Source: Neurospora intermedia
Lineage: Eukaryota > Ascomycota > Sordariomycetes > Sordariales > Sordariaceae
Direction of reading: 5' to 3'
Assembly: GCA_037102815.1 (NCBI GenBank)
Contig: BTPP01000003.1
Span: 3,038,001-3,102,000, forward strand
DNA: 64,000 bases
Shown: positions 1-12,788 of the stretch, in pieces
Position numbering within the stretch: the stretch's first letter is position 1
Layout: each line of letters opens with the position of its first letter
Notes under the pieces: generated by a model
The model's input: only the letters and a program-made list of their open reading frames with translations
The model's database searches: none
Told to the model about the DNA's origin: nothing
Program-made: the position numbers and the translations under genes

Positions 1-3000
1 TCTTTTCTGGGATAGGTTCGACGGTTGGGTGGATGGGTCAGTGGTTCATTGATGATCGCATTGCAAATGGACGGACGGCCGGATGGAGGTTTACACAAGG
101 TTGGCTCTTGATTTTGCTTGGTTATGATCTCTTCCCCATTATCATCTTGTGCCTCTCTCCTACATATAAGATACCACTGGCGACGTTTTCTGGTCAGAAT
201 TCTATTTGCGCATTTCCTTCAGCCTCAAGGTCCAGCTATCTTTTGATGTGGTTGCTTGTGATCAGCATGCATGGGGAAACAGATCGAAACACAGAGGAGC
301 GTATAAAGAGAAAAGAATTTGTGGACGAAATGTTCCGGTCCGTACGGATGGAAGCCAGAGAAGCTCAAGACACGAGTGGCACACTCTCGTCCCTTCTTGT
401 CTTTTCTTCATCTCCTCGCTTTTCACAGTCGCAGTCCACGATCTCCATGACGTATTAGTGTACACTACAGATACACCGGTCGTCATCGCCTTCGAAACCC
501 CTCATCCACACCAAAAGCCAGACTGCTGTTGAACTCATTGGAGCCCCTGCAGAGGGTATCATCGCTTGACCATTGCTTAGGTTTCCCGAGTATCGCTATT
601 GCTCCCCTCCTGACCCTTCAGATACAAATCCCAACTCGGAGTTGAAAACACCGCATTGAACTTTCCTAGGTATCATGTCCTACTCTCGAGGCGTGGTGTG
701 GCATGGCGTTGTCGCTGGTGTGCCCCTGGTGCCGAGTGGTCAAAGTAATAGCAGATGGTCTAGATTCAACATCACCACTGTAGTCTGTCCTTTTCTTGCA
801 CAAAACTAACCTAGACGTCCAATTCAATGACATATCCTTCTTATAAGTGGAAGCCGCAAGAGAACTTGCAGGGGGGGGGGAATATCCACATTGAACCTCG
901 AATTCGCATGCAACGGTTCGGCAAAAAAAGAAAAGGGGGTTAAGTTGTCTCCACCAATGCAGCCGAACGCGATCGCAAAATGCAAGTTTCGTTGTTTCTT
1001 CGGCTCCAGTCATTCGCTTCCCCACAGCAGCAGTACTAGTAGCGTTCGTTAGGTTAGGACTACATAGCTTCTCACTGGTCCGACAACTTGCTTATGTTTT
1101 TCCTGGACCCCCCCCCCCTTCCCCTGGATCTTTTCTGACCATCGCTTCACCTAGCTTTGGTCAAGGTCGCCGTTCATCGGCAACCCTGTTGACGACATGT
1201 GGACTAGATCTAGAAGCTAGGGGATATTTTCTGATTCAAGGACGCCCAAATTCAGCCATCAGCACAGCCTTACCGCGGTCATCACATCACTACATCGCAT
1301 CATTTCTTCATGTTGGTGTGTACTTGGGAAGCCGAAGGTCATATGCAGTTCGTGTTCTTCCATTTCTATGACTTCGGTCGCCCATGCGTACATATCCCAC
1401 CGTTACCGTTGGAAACTCCGGTGGACGCCGGGATAGCTCAGAACGAACGTTTTCCATCTATGTACCTTGTTGGGTACAGACCTGCATGTACTGTGTAGGC
1501 TACGTGTATGTACACTAATGGACAAATCATTGACGACGTTCTTCCAGAGTATTAGTTGGCTCGGATATAGCGTAGTTGGTATTCGAGAAGTACACAAGAA
1601 GGAAACTGGAGATCGGATGTCAGAACGAAGATGAAGTGGGTAGATTGATTAGGAATGAAGATATGTACGTTGTCCCCTTGTTAAGCCTAGCCTCACTACA
1701 CTAGCGACCGATGTCTCCTCCTTTCACACGTGGCACCCGCCCACTCGGCCCCTTGGTGGCTTGTTCCGAGCCGGGATTGGAACATGCGTTCGATGCTTTT
1801 TGCTTGCTGCAACAGCAGAATTGCTCTTCTGGTATACAGGTAGAAAAGTGATTTGCCGAAGAGTTTATTCCGATTTCCCTGGCTTGTGTTTCCATGAGAC
1901 CTAAGGTATAGGGACAATCAACATTATCGAGCAAAGATGGGGTTAACAGCATGATTCGGATTCCGATGCCCCAGGCCGTACTCCGTACTGTGTACATTAG
2001 TGTAGTCCGTAGTCCATAGCTAGCATGTCGACATCAATCAGCCGAGGCTTTCCCTCGTGAACAACACCGAGAGGAAGCACACTACGGGTTCAGATAATCG
2101 ATACCCTCTCCATGGTACTGGGTCGGAAGCAGGTGACAAAGAACGGGAACAACAGAAGGAAGAATCACCATCCCACTTTGTGTCATGTCTTCGTTCCTCT
2201 TTTTGTGTTCTTTGTGATACAGAAACCGAATATGTAGGTAGGTACTTTGGTGTCAAGTGCTGTGCTGTGCTGTGCTGTGCTGTGTTTGTCCAATGCGGGC
2301 TTCTGGGGTGGTGGGATGGTGTTAAAGTGTCTGTGTCATGGAATATAGGTATTTTACAGACAGATAAAGCCCAGTGAGCATGTTTGCTTACTTGTTGAAG
2401 TGGTGAAGAAACTCGTTGAGCTCACCAGTGTTGTTCAGTGCTTGGCGAATTGACTTGCCGTAAGCTACCGCAAATATACATTGACCAGTCGTTTCAAAGA
2501 TGCCGGAAAGCTGCTTTTAAATGCCGTGCTGACGGCTTTCAGGCAGAACGGATGGCTGAGACATGGCTTGATGGCGGTTTCGACTGCCGTGACATGAATC
2601 ATTTGCGGCATCGGTGTTGTTGGGGGGCTCTCGCCTGCCAACGTCCACGATGTTCACTGCAAGATCCTCACAGGACAGGCGTCTGCTACTTGTTGAGGGC
2701 ATCTCACTGGTGTGGTCACACAAGGCGGCCGCCCACTCAAATCAGATGCCGAACAATCGGTTCGTGAGGGTGTGCAGATGTTCCGTCAGGGCAACCCAGA
2801 GGTATTCGTAGGTAGGTAGGTACCTTGGTAGACAGTGATCCTAAAAGAGGTGACCGCTACCTTCCATCTAACTTTGAAGCATCGGTGTGTCGTCGGTCAT
2901 TGCCCCAAGTCCGACCTGCCAGAATGAAAAGATTCCACACCGATTGACCGTCATGTGAATGACATCAAAGAAGGCATCAAGAAGATACAGACAGCGGGAA

Positions 3001-5439
3001 CCTTGCGTCCCTGCCTCTAGGTTGTTCCTCCAGGGCACAAGGGGAAGGAAGAAGGCAGATGTGCTTTTGTGCGCAGCATCCCGCTTGGCGGCCCTGGAAG
3101 TACATAGAGGTACATATGGGTGAGTGGACTGCCAATTTCGAGGATTGTGGGGCCTACCAGAGTTCAATGACCAATCAGACGTCTCAGTCCTCACATCCAT
3201 CTCCGACCATTTTACACTACCTCTTCTGTTCCTTCCACTTTCTCAGTTCCTGACCTTAACAGCAATTGGGGAGGGAAAGGCGTTCGCATCAATCAGTGCG
3301 CTGGATTTGCTCGCCTTGGCACCCTTTGCACCGTTCAACACACTTCTGTTGTCCTCCTCCAGGATCCAACCCGAGAGAGGTCATCTACCACAACATGTCG
3401 TCCAGTTAGCTGGCTTGTTGTCATCGGGTCCGATTTCCCTAGTCCCGACGTCAGGGCACTCCTCAGGCCTCATCTCCCAGCTCCAAAATCTCAACCAATG
3501 TCCGCAAATCCCAGACGCCAGGTCCCGGGCCCAGGAACCCCAAGAACTGCAGGAACCAATTCCAGAGGCCAGCAAGGTTCACTCCCCACGTTTCTGCCAC
3601 GGGCCGCCAGTGTCCACCACCTCTGATTTCGAGGCTCCTCACAGGCTGTACAACCCAGGTCGTACTGGCGTGTGCCCAGTAGCTCGGGACTGGGAGGGCG
3701 CTGTTCCGACGGTTTGGATAGGTAGCCCGTGGCTGTTAACCTCTTGCACACTTGGCTCGGGGAAACACCAACACCATCCTTCTTGACCTTGGCTTCCCTC
3801 TCGGCTATGTTTCCAGAGGTCGTATTACGAGTTCCTGGACGAGATACAACGTCACCTCGGCCCGCGGCATTGGCAGCAACTGCGTATATCTATAATACCC
3901 CTTCTAACTTCCCGGAGCCCGGTCCTATGGGTAGGAGTGTGGACGGATATGGAGATGGATTGGCCAGGACATGGCGAATACAAGACGAAATAATGGATCT
4001 GATGGAGCCGCCCGCTTGCATGCGCTCCCCCGTTGGTAATAAGCCAAAGGGATGGTTTGCTCACATGGTGGGTATGGCCTTCTTATATCGTGCATAACCG
4101 CCATCCATCGATCGATGCAGCTTTGTAATCTTTGGGAATTCTGGGTCCTCCATGGGCCATAAGACCATGTTCTTCCAACCTCCTCCATGGACAACGAAAT
4201 GGGCATGGACTGCTCACTCCTCCGTATTTCCCCCGGAGCGACTCCCCTCCTCTCCGCCAACTAGCATCTAGCCATGTAGAAGCCCGTCTCTATACCCTGG
4301 GTCTGCCCTGTCGATTGCCGTCTGATCCCATTCGCCTTGTCTTCGTCACAATCACAACTGGAGCTTGCCCTGTCGTGCGACTTATACCCGCAGTCTCGCC
4401 GGCAAACTTCACTGGTTCTTCTTCTCTTCGCTCCCGGATACGCATATTGAGACCGGATCAACACCGACAGCGTGGGACCAGCCCAGTTATTACTCCACGT
4501 TTCCCTCTCCTCCATCCCTTCGACGAACACCACACCAACCGAACACGTCCCCAACGTCCCGGGACAGATACCAGCAGTGCGGTTTGACAGACGAGTCATA
4601 CGGCCGTGCGACCGGCCCGGTAGGCAATCAGCTTCCCAACGAGACGGAGCCAGTGACATCGGTGTGACCCAAGCCAGTCCAAAGTGTTACTCGACGTCGA
4701 TATCCTGGTCAAGCCCGAACCCAGGCAGAATCCGACAGACAGGCGACAGCCATCAGACATACAGCCAGCAGTGCTTACGGTACATACCACTGCTGCATCG
4801 AGGTTACTGCACCCTCGACGACGGACCGCAAACAACGTCCTTCCTTCTAAAGGTAGTTGATTAAGAAAAATTGTTCTTGACGTTGGCTCTTACTTACAGG
4901 TATTACACCTCCCCGTTCTTACTTTTGGTTGCGCTGTTTTACCCAATACTGTGTTGCATTCTATACCACCAGCCGACAGCCCCTGGGTGTTTTGTATCAT
5001 CCCCTACTTGAGCCAGGAAACATCTGGATCTCAAATCCATGCATATTGGGAACACACCAGACATGCCTCTTTATAAGTATGGCCTTAACCGTGCGTGCTT
5101 CTTGTCATGTACGGCTTACGGGAACTAGTCAATAGCATGATGTGGTTCACCCATTCCGTCTCAACCTCCTACGGACGTGTGGCTTCAGTGAGCCTCTCTT
5201 CCATCCCTATTTGTCTAGTTGAGGGAAGTGAATGGCTGACCTCATGTTTCCAGGCGCTTCACCTGCCAAGGTTCAATTTTGGACCCAGGGTCATCGTACC
5301 AGCAAAACCTTTCCCTTGTTTATACTTATTTATATTCACTTACTGTGGTTGGAGCACTGCGTGTGCCACTTTGACCATTCGACGACTTCAAATCTGAAGC
5401 AACACCACATACATCGAAAAGCCAAATCGAACAGTCACC
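1..5439. other. 5.4 kb without a recognisable gene
   Basis: No reading frame here matches a family I know. Open frames on both strands between about 2.4 and 4.9 kb are rich in Pro, Ser and Arg, overlap each other, and give no consistent exon chain. One short plus-strand stretch after a good acceptor near 3821 reads RSYYEFLDEIQRHLGPRHWQ and looks protein-like. An ATG at 3498 opens a short basic Pro/Gly-rich frame. I could not join these into a gene. The last kilobase probably contains the promoter and leader of the methyltransferase that starts at 5440. Microsatellites lie at about 2257-2284 (TGTGC units) and 2808-2824 (GGTA units). Confidence 0.5.
2257..2284. repeat. Pentanucleotide repeat (TGTGC)n
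   Basis: About five and a half perfect copies of a TGTGC unit stand in non-coding sequence. No function is implied; it is a length-variable marker. Confidence 0.85.
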
Positions 5440-7355
5440 ATGGGAAAATTCAAGATTAGCTCTTGGCTGAACCGCAGCCCATCACCCATATCCGACGAGG
5501 ACGGAAAGAAGCAAAACCGCTCGTCATTTTCGGCCCTTTCTTCATCACTGACCTCCAAGCCCAAGGAGCCTCAGTCTAGCACCACTGGAATCCATACCCC
5601 TCCTCCCGATGAGCCGGAGCGACAGCCGTCAACCTCGCGGATGATCGCGTTGGCGCAAAAGATTGCAAAGGAAACAGAAAAGTTGGAGACGTACATGAAG
5701 GATAACAACCTCCCGATGCCAAGTTTTGACGTTGATGCGCCCGCCGATTTCCCGAAACTGCCCGCCGAGATTTCGAAAAGCAGACAGGAAATCATTTTCG
5801 CTACGAGAGAACTGGGCTTGCTTGCACATGGACCTCGCGAGTCGCTGAGATGGGGTGTTTGGGAGGTGCGTTGGCGAGAATTGTTCTCAAGGTTCTTCAA
5901 TTTTCGGTAACAGAGGTTGAACTGACTTGCTCTATAGTTCCTTGACGTTCTTGCCTTGCAAGTGATCACTCATTATGACATTGGTGAGTCTATGGTTAAC
6001 TGCACTGTTTTGCCCTTCTTTCAAATCGCTAACAGTTTTCAGCCAAACTGTTCCCCCCAGCCGAGACCATCACCCTCTCGGAGCTTCAATCCAAAACCTC
6101 ATTGGACCCCATCAACCTGGCCCGCATCCTCCGCCTCGCCATGACTAAGGGCATCTTCCGTGAGCCCGTCCCGGGCATCATTGCCCACACGGCCGCCTCC
6201 CGCGTGCTGGCTGAGGATAGCGACTTGCATGCCTGGGTTGCCTTCAACGGAGAGGACATCTTCCCAGCCGCAGCCCACGTGCTTGAGGCGCTCAAGACAC
6301 ACCCAGAAGCCACCTCACTCACCCGTGCCGGCTTCCAATTCGCCTTTGGTACGGTCGATAAGGAGCCCATGTTCGTTACCTTTGGCAAGGACCCGGCGCG
6401 CGCGCGGCGTATGGGCAAGGCCATGGTCAGCCTTACTGGCGGCGAAGGCTACGAGGTCTCGTACCTGCTCGATGTCGAGGGTGGTGGCTACGACTTTAGC
6501 GAGATCGACGCTAAGGGGGGCACGTTTGTGGACGTGGGTGGCTCGCATGGTTTTGTGGACGTGGACTTGGCCAAGAAGTATAGGAACATGAAGTTTGTGG
6601 TACAGGATACGGCCAAGACGGTCGAGAGTGCGCCCAAACCGATTTGCGAGGACGAGCAGGTTGCTGGCCGGATTGAACTGATGCCTCATGATTTCTTCCA
6701 AGAGCAGCCTACCAAGGATGCTGATGGTGAGTACCATGTCTTCCCTTCTCGCCGAGTCTCGCTTACCAACCGATACTTATAGTCTACTTCTTCCGCTGGA
6801 TCATGCACAACTACTCTACCCCCTATGCAATCAAACTCCTGAAGAACTTGATCCCCGCCCTCAAGCCCGGCGCCCGCGTCCTCATTAACGACCATTGCCT
6901 CCTCGAGCCCGGTCAGGAAAACCCCTGGGACGAGACCGTCATGCGTCGTATGGACTTAGTCATGCTAGCGTTGCTCAACGCGCAGGAGCGCACCGAGGCC
7001 GAGTTCAGGGAACTGTTCAAGGCTGCTAGTGATGGGTTTGTTTTCAAGGTATGTCCAGTCATCAGCACCACATTCCGCATGAGTAATGCTTTCTGGGTTT
7101 ACCTCTGAATACTTAATAGCTAACAATATATTGCAATAGGGCGTCACGAGACCTCAGGGATGCCGAATGAGTATCATCGAGGCTGTTTGGCGACCTGACC
7201 TGGTTGACTACGGTGCTTCTGCTACTCCTGCTGATGCTGCTGATGCTACTGCTGCTGATGCTGCTGCTACTGGTGCTACCACCGCAGCCAACGTCGAAGC
7301 TCCTACAACAAACGCTCTTGAGGAACAGGAGCTGGAGGATCAGGAGGCTAAGTAA
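5440..7355 (+). CDS. SAM-dependent O-methyltransferase (plant/fungal family 2)
   Basis: Five exons: 5440-5865, 5938-5983, 6043-6726, 6783-7048 and 7140-7355. All introns are GT-AG and the phases agree, giving 545 aa. The family (methyltransferase_2, as in fungal secondary-metabolite enzymes) moves a methyl group from S-adenosylmethionine to a hydroxyl, usually on a phenolic or polyketide. The SAM-binding motif FVDVGGSHG lies near residues 319-327, and the expected motif RWIMHN near 390-395 holds the His that acts as general base in plant homologues. Asn follows it where Asp is usual. The first 140 residues are Ser/Pro-rich and contain no domain I recognise. The last 45 are an Ala/Asp/Thr low-complexity tail encoded by GCT/GAT repeats. 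The start is the first ATG, in good context (caccATGG). No polyketide synthase or other pathway gene lies nearby, so the substrate is unknown. Confidence 0.88.
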
Positions 7356-7950
7356 ACAATCAGCTATTAGCCATTTCGGCTTGTAGGAAAAAGACGGGTT
7401 GAGAGTGAGTGACTGAACTTCTCTAGCTAGTTTGAGTGCTCTTATTCACTTATCCTTATTAGTTCATTGGCAACTTGCTGCAATGGACTTTTAGGCTTTC
7501 AGCTTATTTTCTTATCTTTCCTGCGAGAATTTGGAGGATACCCTCTGGAGAAAGAGCAGGGAAGTTTAATTTTCCGAACGAATACTTCAGAAATGAGAGG
7601 AGGATGAGTGAAGGACAGAAGCAGATGCGGAAACGGAAAGCGGCGGAGCAGCAAAGCAGTGGGTCATATTATCAATATCCATATCTCACTCATATTCCTC
7701 AACCGCTCAGAAATATCATAGATTAAACATACCCTTAGGTACCTCGCCGTCCTTAGCTAGTAATCTGAATTAACTAATGCTACCTATCAATGTTGATACG
7801 AAGTATAACCCAGATACACACGGTAGACGGGAAGAGATCTTGAGGCAGGCGATATGAACCATGTACAGGGGAATAACTATGGCCGGAACATCGGCGTCAT
7901 GATGTCGCAGAAAACGATTGTTGCGACCTTTATCATTTGAGTATCAATAT

Positions 7951-7984
<34 letters not shown>

Positions 7985-9693
7985 GGGGGGGGGGGGTATT
8001 TTTTATTTATATATCGCAACAGAAGTTTTAATCATTTTGATCCTTCTTATAACAGAGGGGGGGGGGGGGGGGGGGGTTCCAATTGACATCAACGGGATTC
8101 TATATCTACCCGCATAAAGATCTACTTGCAGAAGATCCGTGATGTTTCGCGATCGATTGCGTTGACCCTGCTATTCTATTTCTCTTTCGCTTTTCATTGT
8201 GTTCCCAACCCGGCTGTCTTTCCTCGGGCAGGCTGGCATCAACGGATGAGCCGCACCATCCCCTTTTCAACGGCACGTCCCCCCTCCCCTTCACTGTATT
8301 TCCGGGGCGCAACTTCCGTAGAGGTAGTAATTCGAACCTTCCATTCGCTTCGATTCTTTTGTCTGTGCTAACGGCCAACAACCAACAGCGAATAACCAAC
8401 AAAGGCGAACAGTACAGCCCGGGGAGACAGCGCCAGCGCCAGCGCCAGCGGGCGAGCGGGCCGTGCCGACTTCACTTGGACATTCAAACAAGAAAAAAAA
8501 AAAAAAAAAACAATGAGGAGGAGGACAAAGGCTGAGAACGGAGCGAGCATAAAGAGGGGAGGTGCGGTCTTGCCCGCCCGTACGCCACCCGGCAAATCAC
8601 ATTTACACGGGCACAAGAAGGAAGTGAGTGAGGGGGACGGAAACAGCAGCCCAGAACAAAAAAGAGTGAGTACCTCTAGGCAGGTAGGTACGTACCGGCC
8701 GAGAAACGAGAAAGTGACGACATGTCAGCAAGTATGAAGGTGAGTACAGAGACACATATGGGTAGGTACCTAGAAACTATGAGATAAGAAGAGGAAAAAA
8801 AAAAAAAAAAAAGGAAAAAAAGCCAGAAATGGAACGCATAGCTGACAAGGGCAATGTACTGACTGTACTGTACGACTACCATACTTGCTCGGCCAACTCG
8901 GCTAATTCAGCCAGAAGTTGGCATCTACTAGTAGAGGTAATGTCTCTTCAACAGCGCTTTCAAGCTTTACCATCCATCAATCATTCTCCTACCTCCCAAT
9001 GACTGCTTGGTTGGCTCATTAATCGACAGCCATCCGACAGAGAGAAAATGGAAATGTAAGGATGTTCTGCAAAATACATTCATTGTTTTCATTTTCAACG
9101 ACACCAAACCAAACGGGCAACAACACAAACAGATAGACTATTTGCCCTGGTGCTTCTCTCCCTCTTATATTCTTCTAAAGCGAAGTATTAGACAAGTCAA
9201 GACGGGACAGGACAAACACCACTACTCGACCGATTGACCAGCAGTTGACTGTCCTTCTCTTTTCTAGCAAGCAAGAGAGCGAGAACCACCAGGTCCTGAC
9301 GTGACAGGAAGCATATGCCGACCTTTTCAAAATTTCAAATTCATATCGTAGAATCAATTTTTTGCTTTACATCGATTTTTATAATTTTCGGTTTTTTTCA
9401 TATACATATAAGTGTGTCAAGTTATCGAACAATCAGTCGAGATCGATCGTATCATCGATCGATCAACTGATTTCATCCATCCATACATCAGTTCCATTTC
9501 CTTACCCATTTCCATACCCATTCCAGTCCTTCCCTCTCTTTACTCTTCTTAATCATCATGAAACATTGATTGTGTATATCTTGTCTTTGGGATTGGTGCT
9601 TTTTTTTTGGGTGGTTTTATGTTGAAGAAATTTCATGTTTGTGTGGTGCAATGAGATGCGATGCGATGCGAGCGAGTCTGAGGGTGGCGGTGC
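7356..9693. other. 2.3 kb convergent intergene with homopolymer tracts
   Basis: This spacer separates the 3' ends of two convergent genes. I see no gene. It holds long T and G runs (7953-7996 and 8057-8076), A runs near 8492 and 8796, a GCCAGC hexamer repeat near 8431-8450, ATGCG repeats near 9655-9671, and two clusters of TACC/GGTA motif near 8678 and 8761. Confidence 0.7.
7953..8076. repeat. T31-G13 run followed by a G20 run
   Basis: 31 T are followed directly by 13 G (7953-7996), and 20 G stand at 8057-8076. Such runs are hard to assemble, so their exact length should not be trusted. Confidence 0.85.
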
Positions 9694-12600
9694 TTAAGAT
9701 TCCTCCTCCTTCTTGTCGCCGTATCGCATGCGCTCATTCCACTTGCGCTTTCCAACGCGAGTCTCGTAGTGCGGCGCAGCCGTCTTGACGTCTTGCATCA
9801 TGCCTTCGATGGCAGTTCGGGTCTTGTTTCGGTAGCAGTCCACTGTGTTTTAGGTGGCAATGATTAGCAATCTTTTTGCGTAGATGGGAAGGAAAGGGGA
9901 GGAAGTGATAAAAGAAAAGGGAAAAACCCACAAGCACGCTGCAGGAACACCGTCCTTCCAGCAAATACTCTGCTCTGGAGCCAGGCCATGCGATAGCCCA
10001 AGTCATTGAGCCGCACCTCTTTTCCACGGAACGCTTTCCTCATTCGGGGGATGGCGATCTCGCCCTCTTGGCTTTCGCCCATCGGGACCTTGACCATGAC
10101 TCTGCCGCTCCGCTTGGTACCCCTTGCTGCGCCCCGACCTTCCGTATCGGTAGTACCGTCATCCTCCACGTCACTCAAGTCATCGGTAAAGAACTTGCTG
10201 CCAGTGGCACTAGGAGGTGGGCTTTGCATCTCACGAGGGAAGTACGAGCGAGGGTAAACGCTAGCTCCCTTGCGGAAACTGTCGGGAATCTCGCGCGTGT
10301 CGACTCCATCAAGAGTAACTCTCACGCGGAGACGGCTATGCCTGTCGCTGTCCTCAACCAGGATAAACTTGCGCTTCTTTGCTTCGGGGATATCAGGGAA
10401 GAGATCCTCGGGCTCGTCATCACGGGCGGTGCCGCGGCCGGGAGTCGTCGTGCGACGAGCGGTAACAGGACCGGTGCCGCTGGCATGTGGAGAGCCACTG
10501 AGGGTGTCATGAATCGAAGGCATTGCGGACGAACCGTATGGCGCACCGTTGGGATATGAGCCGTGGTTGGAGAAAACCTGGGCTGGTCTTTCGTCAGAGC
10601 TACCCTGGGAGGGAGCCTGATGATGATGGTGGTGGTGGTGCTGTTGGTCGTCACCGTACTCCCCATCGCCTAGAAAAAGCAAAGAAATACGAGTTAGCGT
10701 GTTGATCTCAGTGGTGGATGGGCCAGACCCGATGGCATGGACCAGTTAGCCTTGCAACGTGAGCGTGCGATTGAGTGTGATGCTGTTTCAAACCAAAAGC
10801 CTGCGCGGCAACGTCAACTCGCAAATCTCTAACAACCCCCATGCAATGCGCGGTAAAGACAAAGTAACAGCAATTTCGGGGCTTTCCAGCCGCTCGGGAA
10901 TGCCCCCCTGTTTCGCAGAGGGCCAAGTACATGTGTGGGTGATGATGGCGTTGGTTAATATGTGACAAGCGATGCTGATGGGTATGCAATTGCAAGGTAA
11001 ATGCAATGCAAAACGTTTGCCAGAAGCCAGACGACTGAACGACGACCGAAAACCAGCAAGACAAACTAAACAACAGCAAACGCGCAACTATCGTAATGTA
11101 CAGATCTTTGTTTATACCAGAGATCTCCAGTATCGCCCATGCAAAGCTCGTCAACTTGCGTTGGCGAGCCGGTATATATCAAATCTGAAAGAAAAAGACA
11201 AAAACAAAATATCCCAAAACCCATAACATAAACCAAACAAGGCAGGCGCAGTTTTAAACAATCGGTTTGAAATGAGGTATCACACTGAATCGCAACAACT
11301 CGCGCATTAGGCCATCTGGTGAAACATACCGACTTCGTCTCCTCCTCCCTGAGCATTCCCGTTATCGTGGGCATGGTGATGGTGCATCGACGTACCCATA
11401 TTATTAATTCCAGGCTTGTTGATAGCGGCAGCGCCACTGGAGCCCATTGCTGCCGGTGTCGAGATGCCAGCAGGGCCGGTGGGACCGGCCATGTGGGCAG
11501 GATGGGGCGTTGCTGAACCGGCCTTGTTGCGGTGGTTCATCTTGGCCATTCGCCGCACGCGGCGGGATCTGAGTCGCGGATCTTGGTTGCTGTTGCGCCA
11601 GCTGTCCACCGCCCTTTGAATGAGCCCTCTCTTGCCTCTAAGGGGCGGGTTCAACTGGGCCAACGCCCAACCGACGGTGTTGCACTCGGTCTCGTACTGC
11701 AGACGGTTGCCACGGTACTGCTCCTTGGGGCAGCACGCGCGAGGATAAACGCAGTTCTCAGTCTTGAACTCGGGAGACAGCTCATCCTGATTAACCGATT
11801 CCACGTCGCAACGGATTGTGTATTCCATCTTGACCCTGTCGCGAGAGTACTCGAAAGCAATCCACTGAACACCATTTTGATCCTGTCTAACGACGAGTGG
11901 TGTTGTCGCGGGAATCGGACCGGGAGCCGCGTTAGGGTTCACGCCAGATGCCGATCCAGTGGGCGTCGTGCCATTCTGAGGAGTAGTCGACGGGGCGCCG
12001 CCAGCGAGCGGTACGGGGGCATTGTTCCTCTGCATCTGATGGTTCATGCCGTGCTGGGTCTCAATCTTGCCCTGGCGAGGGCTGACTGTTGCCATTCCTG
12101 CCTGAGCATTCAGTGTCGCCTGGTGGCTTGTCTGGTGCTGCGGCGCGGTGTGAGACATCATCATGCTGGGCTGAGAGGCTATGGACTGGTGAGACTGCTG
12201 GGCGTGTTGCGCATATGGCGAGGGCGCGGTTTGCGCCGGCATCGACGAGTACTGCGGGTGCTGAGGAGCGCCATAGTACATAGACTGCTGGTGTAGCTGC
12301 GAAGGGGCTTGTCCGTAGATACTCCTTTGCTGATCATGCCCCGAAGGCGACGCGACCGATGCTGGCGAGTTCGATTGAGGGGTATGATAAGAGGTCATAG
12401 GCGGGTAGGGAGGCCTTATCGACGTGGCCATCATGTCTCCGGTATCTGCGCGATCGCGTAAGCATCGTGAAAGAGATGAGGGGGGCCCAGGACTAGGACG
12501 GCGAAGAAACTTACCTGCGGATGTATATCCGCTTGTCGCGCCAGGGGTGCTGTAGGGACTGGGATGCGGGTAGTAAGGCAGATGATCCTGAGTGTTGTTG

Positions 12601-12788
12601 GCCTGAGGCGGCTGCTGATAGACAGAGTGGCCCGAGGAATAGGCACTCTGGTGTTGAGGCGGTTGCTGAGGTGCCGGGTTGTGATGCTGCTGGTGCACAA
12701 TGCTCGAGGGTCTCGAGTGTTGTAGATGGGGAGGAACAGGACCCTGCTGCTGGTGATGGGGGTGATGCTGCATAGAGGAGACAACCAT
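9694..12788 (-). CDS. Fungal regulator-like protein with a duplicated module (DUF8032-like)
   Basis: Exons on the minus strand: 12788-12515, 12445-11330, 10669-9932 and 9842-9694. Phases agree, giving 758 aa. The first 270 residues or so are Gln/His/Pro/Ser-rich, like a transcription-regulator low-complexity arm. Two related folded modules follow. The first contains YSRDRVKMEYTIRCDVE, CVYPRACCP and GWALAQLNPPLRGKRGLIQR; the second, after a His-run linker, contains VRVTLDGVDTREIPDSF, SVYPRSYFP and GYRMAWLQSRVFAGRTVFLQR. The matching order of motifs shows internal duplication. I believe this is the family Pfam calls DUF8032, found in fungal developmental regulators, but I assign that from memory and the function is not established here. 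The start is the first ATG of the open frame; another lies five codons in. The 660-nt third intron begins GTATGT and ends TTTTTCTAG. If retained, it adds MFHQMA and a stop. Confidence 0.75.
10670..11329 (-). other. 660-nt intron with in-frame stop; possible short isoform
   Basis: This intron separates the two modules of the regulator-like gene. It has a strong donor (GTATGT) and acceptor (TTTTTCTAG) but is about ten times the usual length in this window. Reading into it gives only six codons before a stop, so retention would yield a protein of about 470 aa with module 1 alone. Confidence 0.55.

Noticed and set aside
3124-3786. 220-codon plus-strand open frame at 3.1-3.8 kb
   Set aside because: Rich in Ser, Pro and Leu with no recognisable motif, and competing frames are open on both strands; not supported as a gene.
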